Made by a program: the position numbers and the translations under genes. The notes below the pieces were generated by a model. The model was not told the DNA's origin. It worked only from the letters and a program-made list of their open reading frames with translations, and made no database searches. Below are positions 33,160 through 45,910 of a stretch of 64,000 nucleotides of DNA, one piece after another (the first letter of the stretch is position 1; every line of letters starts with the position of its first letter). The stretch lies in assembly GCA_037349315.1 (NCBI GenBank), contig JBAIAC010000030.1, positions 13,103,501-13,167,500 of the forward strand. Direction: 5' to 3'. This DNA is from Chelydra serpentina (lineage: Eukaryota > Chordata > Testudines > Chelydridae).

Positions 33160-33627
33160 AGATGCTTTAGTGAAGAAGGTCTTTGGTTCGACCCAGTGAC
33201 TCCTAATCATGGAAAATATGTAGATGAGCAAACAAGTGCAATGGATGCATTGATTATTACAATGAATAAGGAAATCCAAGGGTTCCACTTGCAAGGAAAC
33301 TTCAAAACATATGATCAGCTACAGGAGAGGTTGGCGAGGACAGTAACATTTGTCGTCTCACTCCCAGCACGTCTTTTAATCAAGACCGAACAAGTTGCAG
33401 GCTCTTGTTAAAGGTATGTGAGATGGTGGGACCATTCCACAGGCAATCCTATATGCCAGAGCTCCTTCATTTGCAAGTGTACATATTATTACAAGCTTGT
33501 GCACCTGAGTATGGAAATGACTAATGAAAGAATGAAGCCTGCCCTGTATCCAAGGGAAATGTGGAGGGAACTGGAGATATATTCTGAAGCTCTTCATACT
33601 GAGAAAAGAATTATCTTGGAAACCTGA
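33160..33627 (+). other. Two adjacent small frames near splice-like signals, unrecognised
   Basis: A frame ending at 33411 contains EEGLWFDPVTPNHGKYVDEQ and QGNFKTYDQLQERLART. It is preceded by 'ctctttatttag' and followed, four bases after its stop, by the donor-like 'gtatgtgag' at 33414. A second frame (33418-33627) starts just beyond. I recognise neither. A decayed exon is possible, chance equally so. Confidence 0.2.
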
Positions 33628-33629
33628 TA

Positions 33630-36600
33630 TAAAGATCTTGCCATTCATAAAACAACTTCCCTATAAGTGAAGGTTCACTATAACCAGAATATATGCCTAT
33701 TATACATGCACACACTGAAGCAATTCATGATTTTCACTCTACTTTCCTCCATGTGTAGTGTCATACTCCCCATAAATGATGCTCACTCTACCTATAATTC
33801 ATGTAGAGCAGTATGTTTGTAGTGATTCTACATGTAATACTTTTGAAAAAGGGCAAATCCACAAACAAGGCTCTGTGTAAACTGTCTTATTTATTTCACC
33901 ATCCAACACCCCATTTGCCAGAAGAATTATCACTTGTGTATTCAGTTTCAATAAGATAAAAATTTGCCTAATAAAATATTTACTCAGCCTTTGTCCCTGC
34001 AAGTGTAAACTCGTGTAATTACAGAGTACTCCAGACTTGTGATTATAAATCTGTAGAAATAAAATCCACAACACATTAACAGCACAGAGCAGAATATGAC
34101 ACTCATTTACACTGAACAATGATAGTTAGTCCATGGCAAGCTGCTAGGTAACCTGCATGCATACACTCTACCTTGGGTTCATTTTTAACAGTGCCCTTCA
34201 TTTAAATTTTTAGTTGGACTCAAGGCATGTTTGGTTATTTCTTCCTGTTACACAGTGAGGATTATATGGTAATTACCTTTAAATCAGAGTCCAGAAATGT
34301 GATGATTCCACTTTTTGTTGTTGTTGAAATCATCTGATACCAAGTAGTGGCTATCAGTAGCCAGCAGATATTGTATTCTGATAGCCACTATAGCAGGAGG
34401 CCCCCGGAAGTGGGAACAGGATGAAAAGAAGGGGACTTGAAAGAGACTCAGGATCCCAGCATTCGGTCCAAACTTTTTTTATTTTAAATAGCATATTTGT
34501 GTAAATTTGAATCCAGCAAAATCAAAGAATCCCCGCAACAAGGAGCTTCTGCTTATTTCACAGTGACAGAGCATATGTTGATATCAAAGTGCTGTTGACA
34601 GATCTGCTCTGGAACAGCTTTCAGCGGGGGAGTGGTCCTGCCAGAGATGGGATATTGCCATTAAAACTTTCCCGGGCTCTGGGGCCAAGTCTTGATATGG
34701 AGTTGGAATCTGAAGCCGAGAAGGCAGCCTTGAAAAGATGATAACCTGTTCATTAGATAGACAAGGGCAAGGCAAACTATTGTGGTGATTTTAAATAATG
34801 TTTACATAAGAGCTTTCCAGCACAGCAATCAGTGGAGATGGGAGAGTAAAGAACAGGTATCTTCTGTACCTGTCACTTTAGTATATGCCTGCTCCCCCTT
34901 TGGCACAGCACCAGAGTTTTTGAAACTCAGTAGCTCGAAGCCGTAGGGAGGATATTTTGAAGGAATTTATAATTAAGCCTGTCCTTAGGCTTGTGAGGTG
35001 AGGACTTCTAGTGGTTTTATTTAAAGGGCTTCCCTACCTAGGCAGGTTTTCCCGTGCTATTACAGGTCTAGAATTAAAAAAACAGTTTCCTGCAGGTAAC
35101 CTGCCTAACTCATCAGGTAACCTAACCTGCCCGAGCGTGAAGAAGTTCAGGTTTCTAGGTCCCAAACTAATTACCTGAAAAAATGACTGCTTGGACTCAG
35201 ACCAAATATCAGCATTGCCATTCAACACTGCTGCCTGTAAGCCCCAGAAATAGGAATAGGTGAGCAGACAAAAGGGGAGAGCAGAGAGAAGAAGAAAATG
35301 TGTCCCTTGATGGAGCTGTGAAGGTAGAGAATGCCTGTGGTCTCCACATGGCTTTAGGGATGAGAAAATCCATCTCCCAGTATTCTGCTCGTTTGAAGTC
35401 ACTGGCCAGCAGTTTTAATTAATGTATGAAGGCATGAAAAATAGCCTGAGCCTAACCACTTTCCATCTTTGTCTGTATAGGCTGCTGTATGTCGACAGTA
35501 TCGTATTTTAAAAAGCCAGGTCCTCAGCTGAAGTAGCTCTGCTAACGTCGATGGCACGGGGCAGATTTATACCAGCTGAGGATTTCGCCATGAAAGTCCA
35601 AGTCCAGGAGCGTAAGAATAAACTACAATTTATCATGATGCTGTAAATGCTAAAGTAAAATGTTTGTAGTATGGGCTCGATTTTTTTTTTTTTTTACATG
35701 GACAGTGCTGCCTGTTTCCTGGTGTTCCTTGCTTGAGTTCCAGGCAGACGTTTCAGTCTAGTCCACAGCCCAGATGCAAGTGGGTAGATACCGTGTGAGT
35801 TGCTTTCATATGGAGGAAGTGCCCCCCAGCCGCCAAAAGTGGGCAGTGTGGTAATCCTAGATAGCTAGCCAGAAAGGACCAGGGGAGAGACCTCAAAGGG
35901 GTTCCACTGAACTAGTTGCTAATATCCTGGAGGGCTAGCATAGGGTTGTGATAGAGAGCAAGTCAAAAGTGGGGTGAGCATCTTCAGTGGAAGGATGGGA
36001 GTGGTAAATGAGATCATGTCACGTCACTGTGGGAGTGATTGTGCTAATGGCTGTTTTAGGCCTTGGAGCTTGTCCAGGGTAAACTAGATGTGTCCAGAAG
36101 CCTAAGCAGACTCAGAGACCTTCTCTACACTAGCCACCTCCAGTTCCAGAATTCACCACCCATGCAGCCACAGGAGAAGTCGCAGCATAGAGACAGACAA
36201 GATTTAGTGGTAAAAATGACCTCAGTACAGCTTCTACCATGGCCAGCACTGGGGCAGCCGTGCTGGCAGTGAATTGTGGCTGCAACGTTTGCCTGAGATG
36301 CAGCCAGAATGCCCTTGCGGCTAATCGAGTGCCGTGCCTGAATTCAGCCCATGAACCTGCCTCCCAAATGCTTAGTAAAGGCTCCAGTAAAGTGATCAAG
36401 GAGAGACAGGGGAAGGTGGCGAGAGGGCAACAGGATCAGGCACAGGGGCTTAGCAGGCTATTAGTCTTTGAACTTATTGTGGGGGGCATTATTCTAAGGT
36501 GTATGTGCTCTGTACAGATAACCTGCCTGAGCGCTTTCAGCTACAATAACCTTTGCCTTTGAGTCTGAGGCCGCCGACCTGGTGGGCATTAGCCCAGAGC

Positions 36601-37299
36601 GCCTCAGGCAGCTGAGCAGGGTGGTTTTTAAGAGAGAGGAGAAAATAGCTCAGCTGATTGATCCATGGGGCGGGGAGAGGGTGAGCTGAAGCACTGCAGA
36701 CACTGTGCCCTGTGCGGGGGTGCGGGCCCCCTACTGATTGCACACATCTGTGGGCCAAAACCCAGCCTCAGCCATGACGGAGAAAATGAAAACCGACACT
36801 TCCCATGTCCGAGCCATAGTGTAACCTTAATTACAGCCTCCTGGGGCACTTTTCATCTCTCCTCATTACTCTCATGGACTTTTAGGCGATTTTTAAAAAT
36901 CTCACTGTTTCCGATTGTGAATCTGAGTAACAAAGATGAAGAAATCCGAAGACCAGGCCCCTCCCCCGCCGAACGTGAACGTCAGGGACACATATGCATG
37001 GCTGGTAACTGGATCCTTGGAGGCGAGGCCCAGAATGCAAAAGGAACGTGTGCGCACACATCTCCGTGCCTACATAAGCCGCTGCCAAAACCTGGAGAAT
37101 AAACTGCAAACAAAATTGAAAACTTTAATAACTTGAATTTTTGTAGGTGTCTGACTGGAGCTTGCTGGATTTTCTCCTCACCTGTCTGCACAGGGATGGT
37201 GTCTGCTGGCCTGGTAACTAGGGGCAAGATTAAGTTAGAGGGTTTACTCCATGTTGTACTCCAATCCATTTACAGACAGACTAGATTGTCCATTTATTA
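33630..37299. other. Unique sequence with minor structures
   Basis: A perfect 13-bp inverted repeat (tagtggctatcag 34345-34357, complement 34378-34390) has a 20-bp spacer. A T14-type tract lies near 35682-35695. Near 35095-35132 'caggtaacctgcctaact' is loosely duplicated. Several overlapping frames at 36063-37136, up to 145 codons, have no motif. Confidence 0.4.
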
Positions 37300-37307
37300 T
37301 TGGTGAT

Positions 37308-37693
37308 CAGGGCCAGCTCCAAGCAACAGCTTTCCAAGCTGGTGCTTGGGGGCGGCATCGAGAATGGGGCGGCAGTCCAAGTCCCGCGGCGGCAATTCGG
37401 CGGCAGGTCCGCTCTTCCCGCTGAAGAATTGCCACTGCGGTACTTGGACTGCCGTCCCATTCTCGCCTGCCGCAGCGGCAATGGGGCAGCAGGTCCGCCG
37501 CTCTTCCCTTGCCGCCGCGGACTCGGACTGCCTGCGTTGGGGGCGGGGCACCACCCCCGACGCAAGCAGACATAGCGGGGCTCCGCCCCCGACTCAGGCA
37601 GGCGTCGGGGGCGGGGCCCCGCTACGTCTGCCTGCGTTGCGGGCGGGGCTGCATCGACTGCCTGGGGCGGCAAAATTGTGAGAGCTTCTCCTG
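37308..37693. mobile_element. Foldback-rich GC hAT with perfect 8-bp duplication
   Basis: A 386-bp element with the 8-bp duplication ttggtgat perfect at 37300-37307 and 37694-37701. The left end is CAGGGCCAGCTCC; the right end, GAGCTTCTCCTG, is a diverged partner. Two long internal inverted repeats are visible: 37360-37382 with 37442-37464 (22 of 23 pairs), and about 37560-37592 with 37605-37640 (GC-rich, few mismatches). It shares its end type with 48239-48486. Minus and plus frames up to 194 codons are compositional artefacts. Confidence 0.93.
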
Positions 37694-37739
37694 TTGGTGA
37701 TATTCCATTATTCCATTCTATTGGAGAAGTCTCCTGCTT

Positions 37740-37860
37740 AAAACCATGTCCCCGTTGTGGGTGCTGTAGAAACCCACACAAAGGCAACATCCTTGCCCCC
37801 AAAGAGCTTGCAATGTAAGAAAGCAAGATATATGCAAAGTGGCGGGGGGAGGGAGAGGCA
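37740..37860 (-). repeat. Ancient amniote retroposon tail, reversed
   Basis: Carries 'gggtgctgtagaaacccaca' and 'ttgcccccaaagagcttgca', the reverse of the family at 26930. Confidence 0.6.
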
Positions 37861-38055
37861 TGCAATCACAGATAAGTTTCACTCGCATTTGCTTTTTAAA
37901 AAATGATCATTACAGAGAGTCAGTGATGAAGGGTCTGTTTAGGCTGCCAGATCAAAACCAGCTCCAGCTGTGATAGCACCAAGGAAAGTGTTATTGCTCC
38001 AAGATAAAACTCTATATTCAGCAGCAGTGGTTGGGAAAAATTAAGTTTTTATGCG

Positions 38056-38158
38056 CCTTCCTCTGAAACATCTGGTAGGTACTGCCCTCTCTCTGGGATA
38101 GGATACTGGGCTAGATGGATCCCTGGTCTGATTCAGTTTTGCAATTCCCGTGTTTCTA
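38056..38158 (+). mobile_element. CR1 LINE 3' end
   Basis: 'cctctgaaacatctggtagg', 'ggatactgggctagatgga' and 'tggtctgattcag' are the terminal 100 bp of the same CR1 subfamily as 17160-17275. Confidence 0.85.
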
Positions 38159-38339
38159 TCCGAGTGCATCAATCATTCCCTAAGCAAGGTTTTCTAACTG
38201 CTTTAATTCCCTCAGGGGAGTTTCGGGAAAACATGGCACGGACATTCAGGGTTTATGGCCTAGTGGTTATTAGATCAGGCACTGGGAGTGAGAAAACATT
38301 GTCAATGATTGGTGGTCGGTCCCTGTCATTAGACTGAAC

Positions 38340-38700
38340 CCAGCACCCCTGGACTGGAGCAGGTGAGCCCAATCCAGCTAATTAAAGAGGCCTGGGCTAC
38401 AGCTGAGCCTATAAAGGGCTGCTAGTGGGCAGCTGGAGAAGAAGGACTGAGACAGGCTGAGCCCTGGGGCAGGAAAGCCATGATGGAGTGGAGAGCTAGC
38501 CCCCGTTGTGGGTCCCTGGAGCCACGGGCTTGGGGAAGCAGCCCAGGGGCTACTGCTCCAGGAGGGGAGCAGAGCTAATTGAGGCTGGGAGGCTCCCAGC
38601 AGCTGGAGCACGAGAGATCCCTGGGAGGGGAGTCTCTGAAGCCTGGGGCCAAGGACTTAGTTACAACTGCTTTCTGTTTGTTCCATAGCCTCTGTTTAAA
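38340..38700 (+). mobile_element. Possible LTR-like sequence with TATA box
   Basis: A GC-rich block with 'ccaatccagctaattaaaga', a TATA-like 'cctataaagggctgc' at about 38408-38422, and then a G/A-rich purported leader. It resembles promoter regions of turtle LTR elements. No paired copy, terminal TG/CA or duplication was found, and a diverged unrelated repeat is equally possible. Confidence 0.3.
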
Positions 38701-38769
38701 GAGATAAACCTCCTTGAAAAGACTGGGCATGGAAGCACCTGCCTTGGTGATAGCCCTGGTGACAATGAC

Positions 38770-38840
38770 TGTCTGCATAATCTTGAGAAAATCCCTGAGT
38801 CTCTCTGCCTCAGTTTACCCATCTGTACCTTGCATCTTTT
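38770..38840 (+). mobile_element. MIR-like SINE core fragment
   Basis: 'tctctctgcctcagtttacc' and 'catctgtacctt' match the conserved core of MIR-type SINEs. Confidence 0.55.
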
Positions 38841-39329
38841 ACACATGTTGTGATGCTTAATTAATCAAAGATTGTAAAGGTCTGAAATCCTTGGATGAAA
38901 ATATACTTTTGTATACATTTATACATCTGTAATAAAGCTACCTCGGCATTTGTAGCCTGGTTCTGCAACAGGATCACCCTGGCTGAGGTTATCTCTGAAT
39001 CCTATCCAAAAAAGGGCAGCGGTTTTGTTATTGGTTTTGACCAGTAAAGCATCTTCTCATTTGGGATCACATTTCCCAACAAGGCTAATATTTTAAAAGC
39101 TGACTTTGAATTCACTGAATCAGCATTAACTCGACACCAATATATCTTCCAGATGCCACCCTGTGGCTGAGAATACATCTTGCAGCTGTTCTTCCCTAGA
39201 AATGTTTCCATGACTATATTATAATGACATTTAATAGGTTTTGCTTGTTCCCAAAGAAATCCTTGTTCTTGGTTCCCAACTCTGTGAGGGGAATGGACAA
39301 ACCAGACAAAAGTGGGGAGGGGAACAGAG

Positions 39330-39445
39330 GGGAAGTAACTTGCCCAAGGTTCACAGCACAGGGCCATGGCATAGCTAGGAATAAAATTCAGGTTTCCTGC
39401 ATCCAAAGTCAGTGCCCTATTCTTTGGATCACACTGCCTGCCATT
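39330..39445 (-). mobile_element. MIR-like SINE, reversed
   Basis: 'gaagtaacttgcccaaggtt', 'gctaggaataaaattcagg' and 'tttggatcacactgcctgcc' are the reverse complement of the MIR core and tRNA-like head. Confidence 0.75.
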
Positions 39446-40258
39446 ATATGTTTGATTATAACATGTATATATTAAAGTATGTAAGGTCACTCAGTTGCCC
39501 ACAGTGTACATTTTCCACATGATATATATGCAATTCTACTGACTGGTATATATACTGTGTCTGTTTATATATACCCACATATGTACGTACATAAATAGGC
39601 AGAACATATACATTTTATAGAATACACTATGTTCTATATGCATTATATAATATGTACTATGACACCTATGACCATTTTTCCATGTGGGAGCAACAACCAC
39701 CCTTTAATCTCCTTCATCCTCTGCCACTAGGACCAAATGGCCTCATTTTACAGAATTGCACTGGGGGAAGCATGCTGCTTTTGCCCTTTCATTTAAGTGA
39801 AGGCCAGAGGCACGTCTGCATTTTCTCATTATGTGAGTGTGTTTGGGGGAGATTTTTTTCGGCACAGCTGGAAGAGTGGGGGAGTTTGGCTGGTGTCATG
39901 GAGAGCACTGCTCGGAGGCCTTTGTTAAGAAGCCAGAAAGGTGCTCTGGAAAGTTTTGTTGAAGTCAGAAGCTCACCTCCCTATTGAAAGAGGATAATTC
40001 TTCTCTTCACCTCTCCCACATGAAGTGGAGTGGAAGGAGTGCCCCTTTAAATCAAACAGTTAAATACAAAGCCTTTGTTCAAAAACTCTGTAGAACAGGG
40101 ACTATGCAAGTGTATTTAGCATCACAGTGGTTAGAAATGGAAAAAACCTGTTCATATCTTGATCTGTTCTCAGTAAAATCAGGATACAGGATATGATCTG
40201 ATATCATATACTGAACAGCTACAATGCTTGATCTCAATTGTATAACAAATAAACTAAA
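39446..40258. other. AT-alternating tract and unique sequence
   Basis: 39510-39660 is rich in alternating TA and 'tatata' steps. The 111-codon plus frame at 39652-39987 has no domain. Confidence 0.4.
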
Positions 40259-40351
40259 GGACCCAATCCTGCAAAGCACTATGGTGCTTATTGAGGTCAA
40301 TGATATTATTCACAATACACTTGGTAGTAAGTACTTGCAGTTTTAGGGTCT
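40259..40351. repeat. Diverged foldback MITE
   Basis: The left arm 'ggacccaatcctgcaaagc' and right arm 'acttgcagttttagggtct' pair imperfectly. Same broad type as 17900-18011. Confidence 0.5.
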
Positions 40352-41639
40352 GAAGTTAACCATCCATATTTTTGATTGCCATAATTCACAGACTGATTGT
40401 GAAAGTGACTCACAGATTCAATTATTTATGAGCAGAGATTGATTATTAAAGGGCAAATTAAAGGGGCAGGGTAGAGTAAAATTAAGTTCTGCAGGAGACT
40501 AACTTTTCTCTTGCCTGTATTCAACCTATGAGATTTTGCAATAAAAGGAATGCTTTCCACTCACAGAGTATAGCGTATTAAGGAGATCAGTGTATTTTAC
40601 ATTGTCCAGTGGACAGAGCATGTTGGTTGGGGACACTAGGTGCTAATATAATTCCAATCAGAATTTGACAAAAATAATTAAGCCTCTTGGATAGTGGCTT
40701 TAATCTAAATTCACAGTCCATGTGTGTCGTTCCCCGCCCCTTTACTAATCAACCAATCTGCTTCTGAGTCCAAGTCAAGCTGCTGGCCCGCTCCAAACTT
40801 GGCCTGACCTCACCCAAGCCAGGCCTCTTGGCAACTATATAGTACATCTGCAAAGATCAAAGAGCATTCATTAAGTTTTTAAGTTGTGTCATTTTAAACT
40901 GATATACAGACACGCCAAAATACTACTGCCATTAAAAGAAGTTGGCACAACTAGAAAACAAACAGCAGTTGTGAAGAGGAAACTGGAACAGGACTGGTAT
41001 TGGTGCAGACCAGCATCTGCTTCAATCATTGCAGCAGCACTCACGGGGTATCCCGTGCTCCTCCTTTGGAGGGAAGCCTATTGTCCAGCGTCAGAATTTA
41101 TCTGAATTTTTAAAATAGGACAACAGGATCCAATGTGGGCCCATCTCTACTGGGAGCCAATTGAGATGTGCTTTGCAATGCATCTGCATGGGGCTATTGA
41201 CCAGCATGGGGCTATGTATCAAAATGAAACTGCCTCTTTACAGGGGAGGAAAGGGGACAATACCTTCACCCACCTTGCACGTCAGGCCAAGAAACAGCTA
41301 CAAGGTACTTAGGGAGAACAGGCCCTGCTTTCGGTGGCATGGAGATTGGCAGGGTGAAGGCAAGGTCATAGATCTCCATGGTCTACACAGGCCAGCAGCT
41401 CTTCACTGTATGTCCTTAGACGGAGTCCCGGCTGATTTGGTTCCTCCTTGGGAATTTTTGAGCCAGATATTCAGCTGGTGCAAATCAACCTACCTCTGGC
41501 TCTCTGGCAGCAGATCAGCTCTTCTGCACCCCCATGACTATCACACGTTAGTATCACATTGTATAATTTCAGTCACTTTGCATTGACTTGCACTGCACTG
41601 TGCAAATGATTCCCCACAAATCTTACCTTTGCAATTGCT
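40352..41639. other. Unique sequence, no gene seen
   Basis: The 141-codon plus frame at 41161-41586 has no recognisable domain or splice context and is judged chance. Confidence 0.4.
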
Positions 41640-41745
41640 CAGACATTAGGCAAGTCACCTACTTCTCTGGCTCAGATTTCCCAATCTATCAAATGGTGAT
41701 AATACTTACTGTCCTGCCTCACAGGGGCATTGGGAAGTGCTACGT
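41640..41745 (+). mobile_element. MIR-like SINE core
   Basis: 'attaggcaagtcacctactt', 'ccaatctatcaaatggtgat' and 'ctgcctcacaggggcattgg' follow the MIR core and tail in order. Confidence 0.75.
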
Positions 41746-41983
41746 AGTACAAATAGTGTGGTTTTTAATCTTTTCTCCAGTAGATGAGATGTCATTAGTT
41801 GGAGGGGACTTTCCTTATATGTAAAGGCCTGATTGTAAACACTTATTGGCATTAAGGTGAAATTTACTCTGAGCAGAAGTTTCAGCACAAAGCTTATGCA
41901 AATATAAGACCTATTTTGAGGACTTAAGTAGTGCATAAATCTTGTGTTGGTCCTTTTTAGAAGGATGAACTTCACTTGTTAGT

Positions 41984-42042
41984 GAGCACTTACCCAGGTA
42001 GTCCCATTAAAATCGCTGGGACTACTTGCCGAGAAAGTGCTC
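41984..42042. repeat. Foldback MITE core
   Basis: The arms gagcact/agtgctc and gtagtccca/tgggactac are inverted around a 10-bp loop. Same type as 17900-18011. Confidence 0.65.
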
Positions 42043-42960
42043 TCCAGCATGAGTAGAGGTGTCAAAACTGGGCCCATAATGGTGACTACCATTAGAACCA
42101 ATCCTATTTTATCGACTGGTAAAATGGCAAGAAAATATTTTAACTACACCCAAGTGTTAATGTACCCCATGTACATGTCTGATTGTCAATAAATCTGCTA
42201 CCCACAGCATATACTTATGAAATATTTTCCATTGCTCCCATATGTACTTCACTGAATTCTAACTCATTTTTCTTTCCTTTTTAGTTTTTTCAGACTATTC
42301 ACACCACAAAACTGGCCAAAAAGCACAGCTGGAAAACACACTGCCACATGAAAAAATGCTTTTCCTTTGAAGAACTGTAATGGGGCAGTTTATTTTAAAA
42401 AAACAACAAACCTCATCTGGGATATGAGCTCCTTTAGGATGTAATGTTAGTCTGACTTATTGGAAGAGGAAGGTGTTAGCATCTTTATAAAAACAATGTG
42501 TCTACTTTCAAATGGAAGACATGCCGTACCCTTTAATTTCTTGATTAGTGTCATTCCATCATAGAGAAATAAGCCACTCACTCGATCCAGTGGCACAGAA
42601 CTAATACAAATCAAACACATGATTTCTGGTATTATTCACACAATGTTTTCAGAAACTGACAGTTCAATAGCTGAGCAATACATGTTCTTGCTAATGAGAT
42701 ACTAAAATGTTTTTGATGTTATGCCCAGGGAAACCTAGTTATTGCAGATTTATGGGCAATCTGTGAAAATACTGTCCTTTACTTGCAATTAGTTTCTCAT
42801 TTTGATTTGATGATATCCAGCTGCATATATTTGACTGTTGTATTATAGAATAACTATGATCTTACATGTATTCAGTACTTTCTTCTCCATAAACAACTGG
42901 ACTGTCACACATGGATTATAACAACATCAAATAGGCTGCTGGTTCAAATACCTATGGGGT

Positions 42961-43014
<54 letters not shown>

Positions 43015-44546
43015 TATAAATATAAAAGAAATATACCAGGAGGGCAGAGTGTAAAAAGTATATGTGTACTGACATCACATTACTCTCTCAAGCAGATGGT
43101 GAAAAAATAAATGTAACTGAAAAACCAGTTTTAGGTCTTCCTGAGCTTGCTTCGTTATCAGCAGCTTCTAAATCAGAGCTGGCCAAAGTGCTACCCATAG
43201 GCCGAATGAGGCCCATAGATTTCTGCAATGGAGCCTAAAGGCTGCCCTCAAATTTAGCACAACAGTCCACAGGGACTGCATGCCATGTTTTATCCTAGTT
43301 TGAGTGCTTCAACTAGCATCAGGTTGGAGCATAGCCTGGTAGATCTCTAGTCTCCATTGTCCACACCTCTATATCAATGCTGAGAGCAGCTGCAATCTGC
43401 TCTAATAATAAATGAGGAGTGGCCCTAAGTTTCCCCACATTGCCAGTTGGTTCTCAGTAGGCAGAGTTTGAGCTCCCCCGTTCTAGCATTTGCCCTTGCA
43501 GATTTTGGCTCTCTTGTATTTGTTGTGTCCCATGAAGAATGTCTTGATGCGATTGTGAGGATATGCATTTTCTCTTCTTGGCAGAGATGAAGTAGCAGGC
43601 TACTTTGCACTACATGCCTCACCAACCCACAGTATAAGAAGAAGAAGCCACTGGTGACCAAATGTGACATCTTGTCTCTGTTATTATCTGGAGATGCTGC
43701 CAGAGATAACACAGCTTTGGTGGGTACATTTTTAATTGGAAACCAACTGAACGGTGCCAGTATTGATACTCTTGGCGAGCACCTTTAAATAGGAGATGAG
43801 GCTGTGTGGTGCCTCTCAATTACTAATAACAAAGGTCTCTGCCTACAGACTAGAGTGATGGGTGCCTTAGAAAGACTAAAGATTAGTGGGTCATTTGGTT
43901 GTTCCTCCCCAAAAATCTCACAAATGAATATTTATCTAGACACATAAATGGATCAGTTTTTTGAAGTCGGAAATTTCCAGGCACAATCATTCTTCTCAAC
44001 TATAGAGTTTTTACTTTAATATATGTGAAAAGCCTAACTTACCTTAGTGACTGAGAATTGTATGTGACCTAGCTGGAATCAACATTTTGTGCAATACATG
44101 ATTGCTTTAATATATTGGTGTAGTAATATCTCCCTCTCCCTATTCCCCACAAACAGAGTGTAACTAATTCGTACCATCCTTCTGAAGTATGTTGAGTGCA
44201 AATCCACTTCAGCTCATTGATCTGATTTAAATAATATCTCTCTCCAACAGCTCTTCTATCATTTCTAGTGAAAGCTTCGTGGCGCTTGTTCCTCCTTCTT
44301 TGAGGTGCCTCATAACCATTTCCTTGGCTTTATTCTATTATTCTCCTGACTTACAAAATCCTCTATGGAGTTGCCTCACCCTAACTCTTTGGATTTAATT
44401 AATTGGTACTGCATGCAGAACCCATACTGTAGACCCTCAGTGGTAGAATGTTATCTGGAAATCTCCAACAAGTCATTGGTATGAATTTGGTCAGCTCAGT
44501 TGCAAAAGTGGATAGGCTAAACTGTATAGGTGCCATGCCATGGACA
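42043..44546. other. AT-rich sequence with a GT microsatellite
   Basis: Apart from the GT repeat at 42963, nothing firm is seen. A hAT-like phrase at 43180 ('agctggccaaa') has no partner. Frames up to 95 codons near 43425-43819 have no motif. Confidence 0.4.
42963..43008. repeat. (GT)23 microsatellite
   Basis: Twenty-three uninterrupted GT units followed by 'atatatta'. Likely length-polymorphic. Confidence 0.98.
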
Positions 44547-44672
44547 GAACAGAGGAATGGCCATACCGGGTCAGACCAATGGTCCATCTAGCTCCGTATC
44601 CTGCCTTCTGATAGTGGCCAGTGCCAGATGCTTCAGAGGGAATGAACAGAACAGGGTAATTAAAAAATCTGC
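44547..44672 (-). mobile_element. CR1 LINE 3' end, reversed
   Basis: 'aatggccataccgggtcaga', 'ccatctagctccgtatcctg', 'atagtggccagtgccagatg' and 'gagggaatgaacagaacagg' are the reverse complement of the tail at 17160-17275. Confidence 0.88.
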
Positions 44673-45609
44673 ATTCCCACACTGGGTCCCAGGCCAGTGT
44701 CATACTTGGAAAGTGTAGGGCTGCAGCGCTAACCTTGTGATGCAGGGATTGGTGTCTTTCATCGCCTGCATCCATTTTAAGGGAGTATGGTCTGTTATTA
44801 GGTAGAATGAGACTCCTAGGAGATAGTACCATAGTGCCACCACAACTCACCGTATAGCTAAGCAGTCTCTCTCTCTATGGTGGAGAACTTGGTCTCCCAC
44901 TGTTCAAATAAAGAATTGGGTGCTCTACTCCTTGGAATTTTTGTGATAACACAACTCCTAGGCCCAATTCAGATGCATTGGTTTGTAGAATAAATAGTAA
45001 CTAAACATTTGGGCACTGGAGCACAGGTTGCCAACACAAAGTGTCCTTTACCTTTTCAAACCCTTCCCCACACTCCCTCATCCATGGTACCTCCTTTGGT
45101 ACTGACATCTTCATGAAGTCCATCAATGGGGATGACAGAGGGGTTGCAAAGTGGGGTTTAGAAACATATAAAACTTGTATTTAAGAGTGATTTGAAACAG
45201 TTTTCACTGAATCAAGATTAAACCACCTGACTAGTACTGTAGTGATCAGATATATATGAGAATATTGTTTACAAACTACTGTTGGATATGGAGACTTGTA
45301 TCTTGTAATGGTGAAACAGTCTTATTGACCCCTGCAAGTTATCAATTTATGGCCTAAAGCCCTAGATTTGCATAGTTCACATCACTATTTGTACTGGTGC
45401 TAATGGTCATAAAGTTATCTAAATCAGCCACATTATTTGACTCTTATAAACTACTGTCACACAAAATTCTACAGATTTGCAATGTGTTATGTGAAGGAAC
45501 ATTTCTTCTTATGTGTTCTCCATTTAATAGCCATCAACTTCATCATCCATTTGTTCTTCCGTTATAGGACAGAGTAAGAAAAAAAAAAAGAGGAACTGAT
45601 CAATTTACA
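44673..45609. other. Unique sequence, no gene seen
   Basis: No repeat or exon recognised. An A-rich run lies near 45580. Confidence 0.4.
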
Positions 45610-45910
45610 GCAAAGCTGGCTGGAACACAGTATTTTCCATGAAAAGTTGATTTTGAGGGGTGAGGAGAGAATTGGTGGAAATTTTCAACCTTTCAATGAA
45701 AAAAGATTTTTTCTCTGATTTTTTTTAAGTAGTTCCCTTCTCACCCCCACCCCATTTGGTTGCTTTTGGTTTTTGGAAATGGGTGCAAAAATCATATTTT
45801 TGATATTTTTTGTTGAAAAAAAAACAAACAAACAGAAATTGTTAATGAAAATATTAATTTCCAATAAAAGGCTTTTTGAAAAATTCCAATTTGCAGTATT
45901 TCCTTTATAA
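45610..45910. repeat. AT-rich repeat with 'agctggctggaa' end
   Basis: Starts with 'agctggctggaacacag' and continues with 'ttccatgaaaagttgatttt'-type sequence. The opposite end type, 'ttttcagccagctct', occurs at 46847-46861. Both suggest a family with inverted AGCTGGCTGGAA ends. Confidence 0.5.

Noticed and set aside
37281..37865. 194-codon minus frame and several partners
   Set aside because: It spans the GC-rich foldback hAT and both flanks; no domain, and the inverted repeats generate similar peptides on both strands.
39002..39490. 162-codon minus frame
   Set aside because: It overlaps a reversed MIR-like SINE and shows no motif.
43178..43350. 'agagctggccaaagtgctac' resembling a hAT end
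   Set aside because: No inverted partner or 8-bp duplication could be found; too diverged to support.
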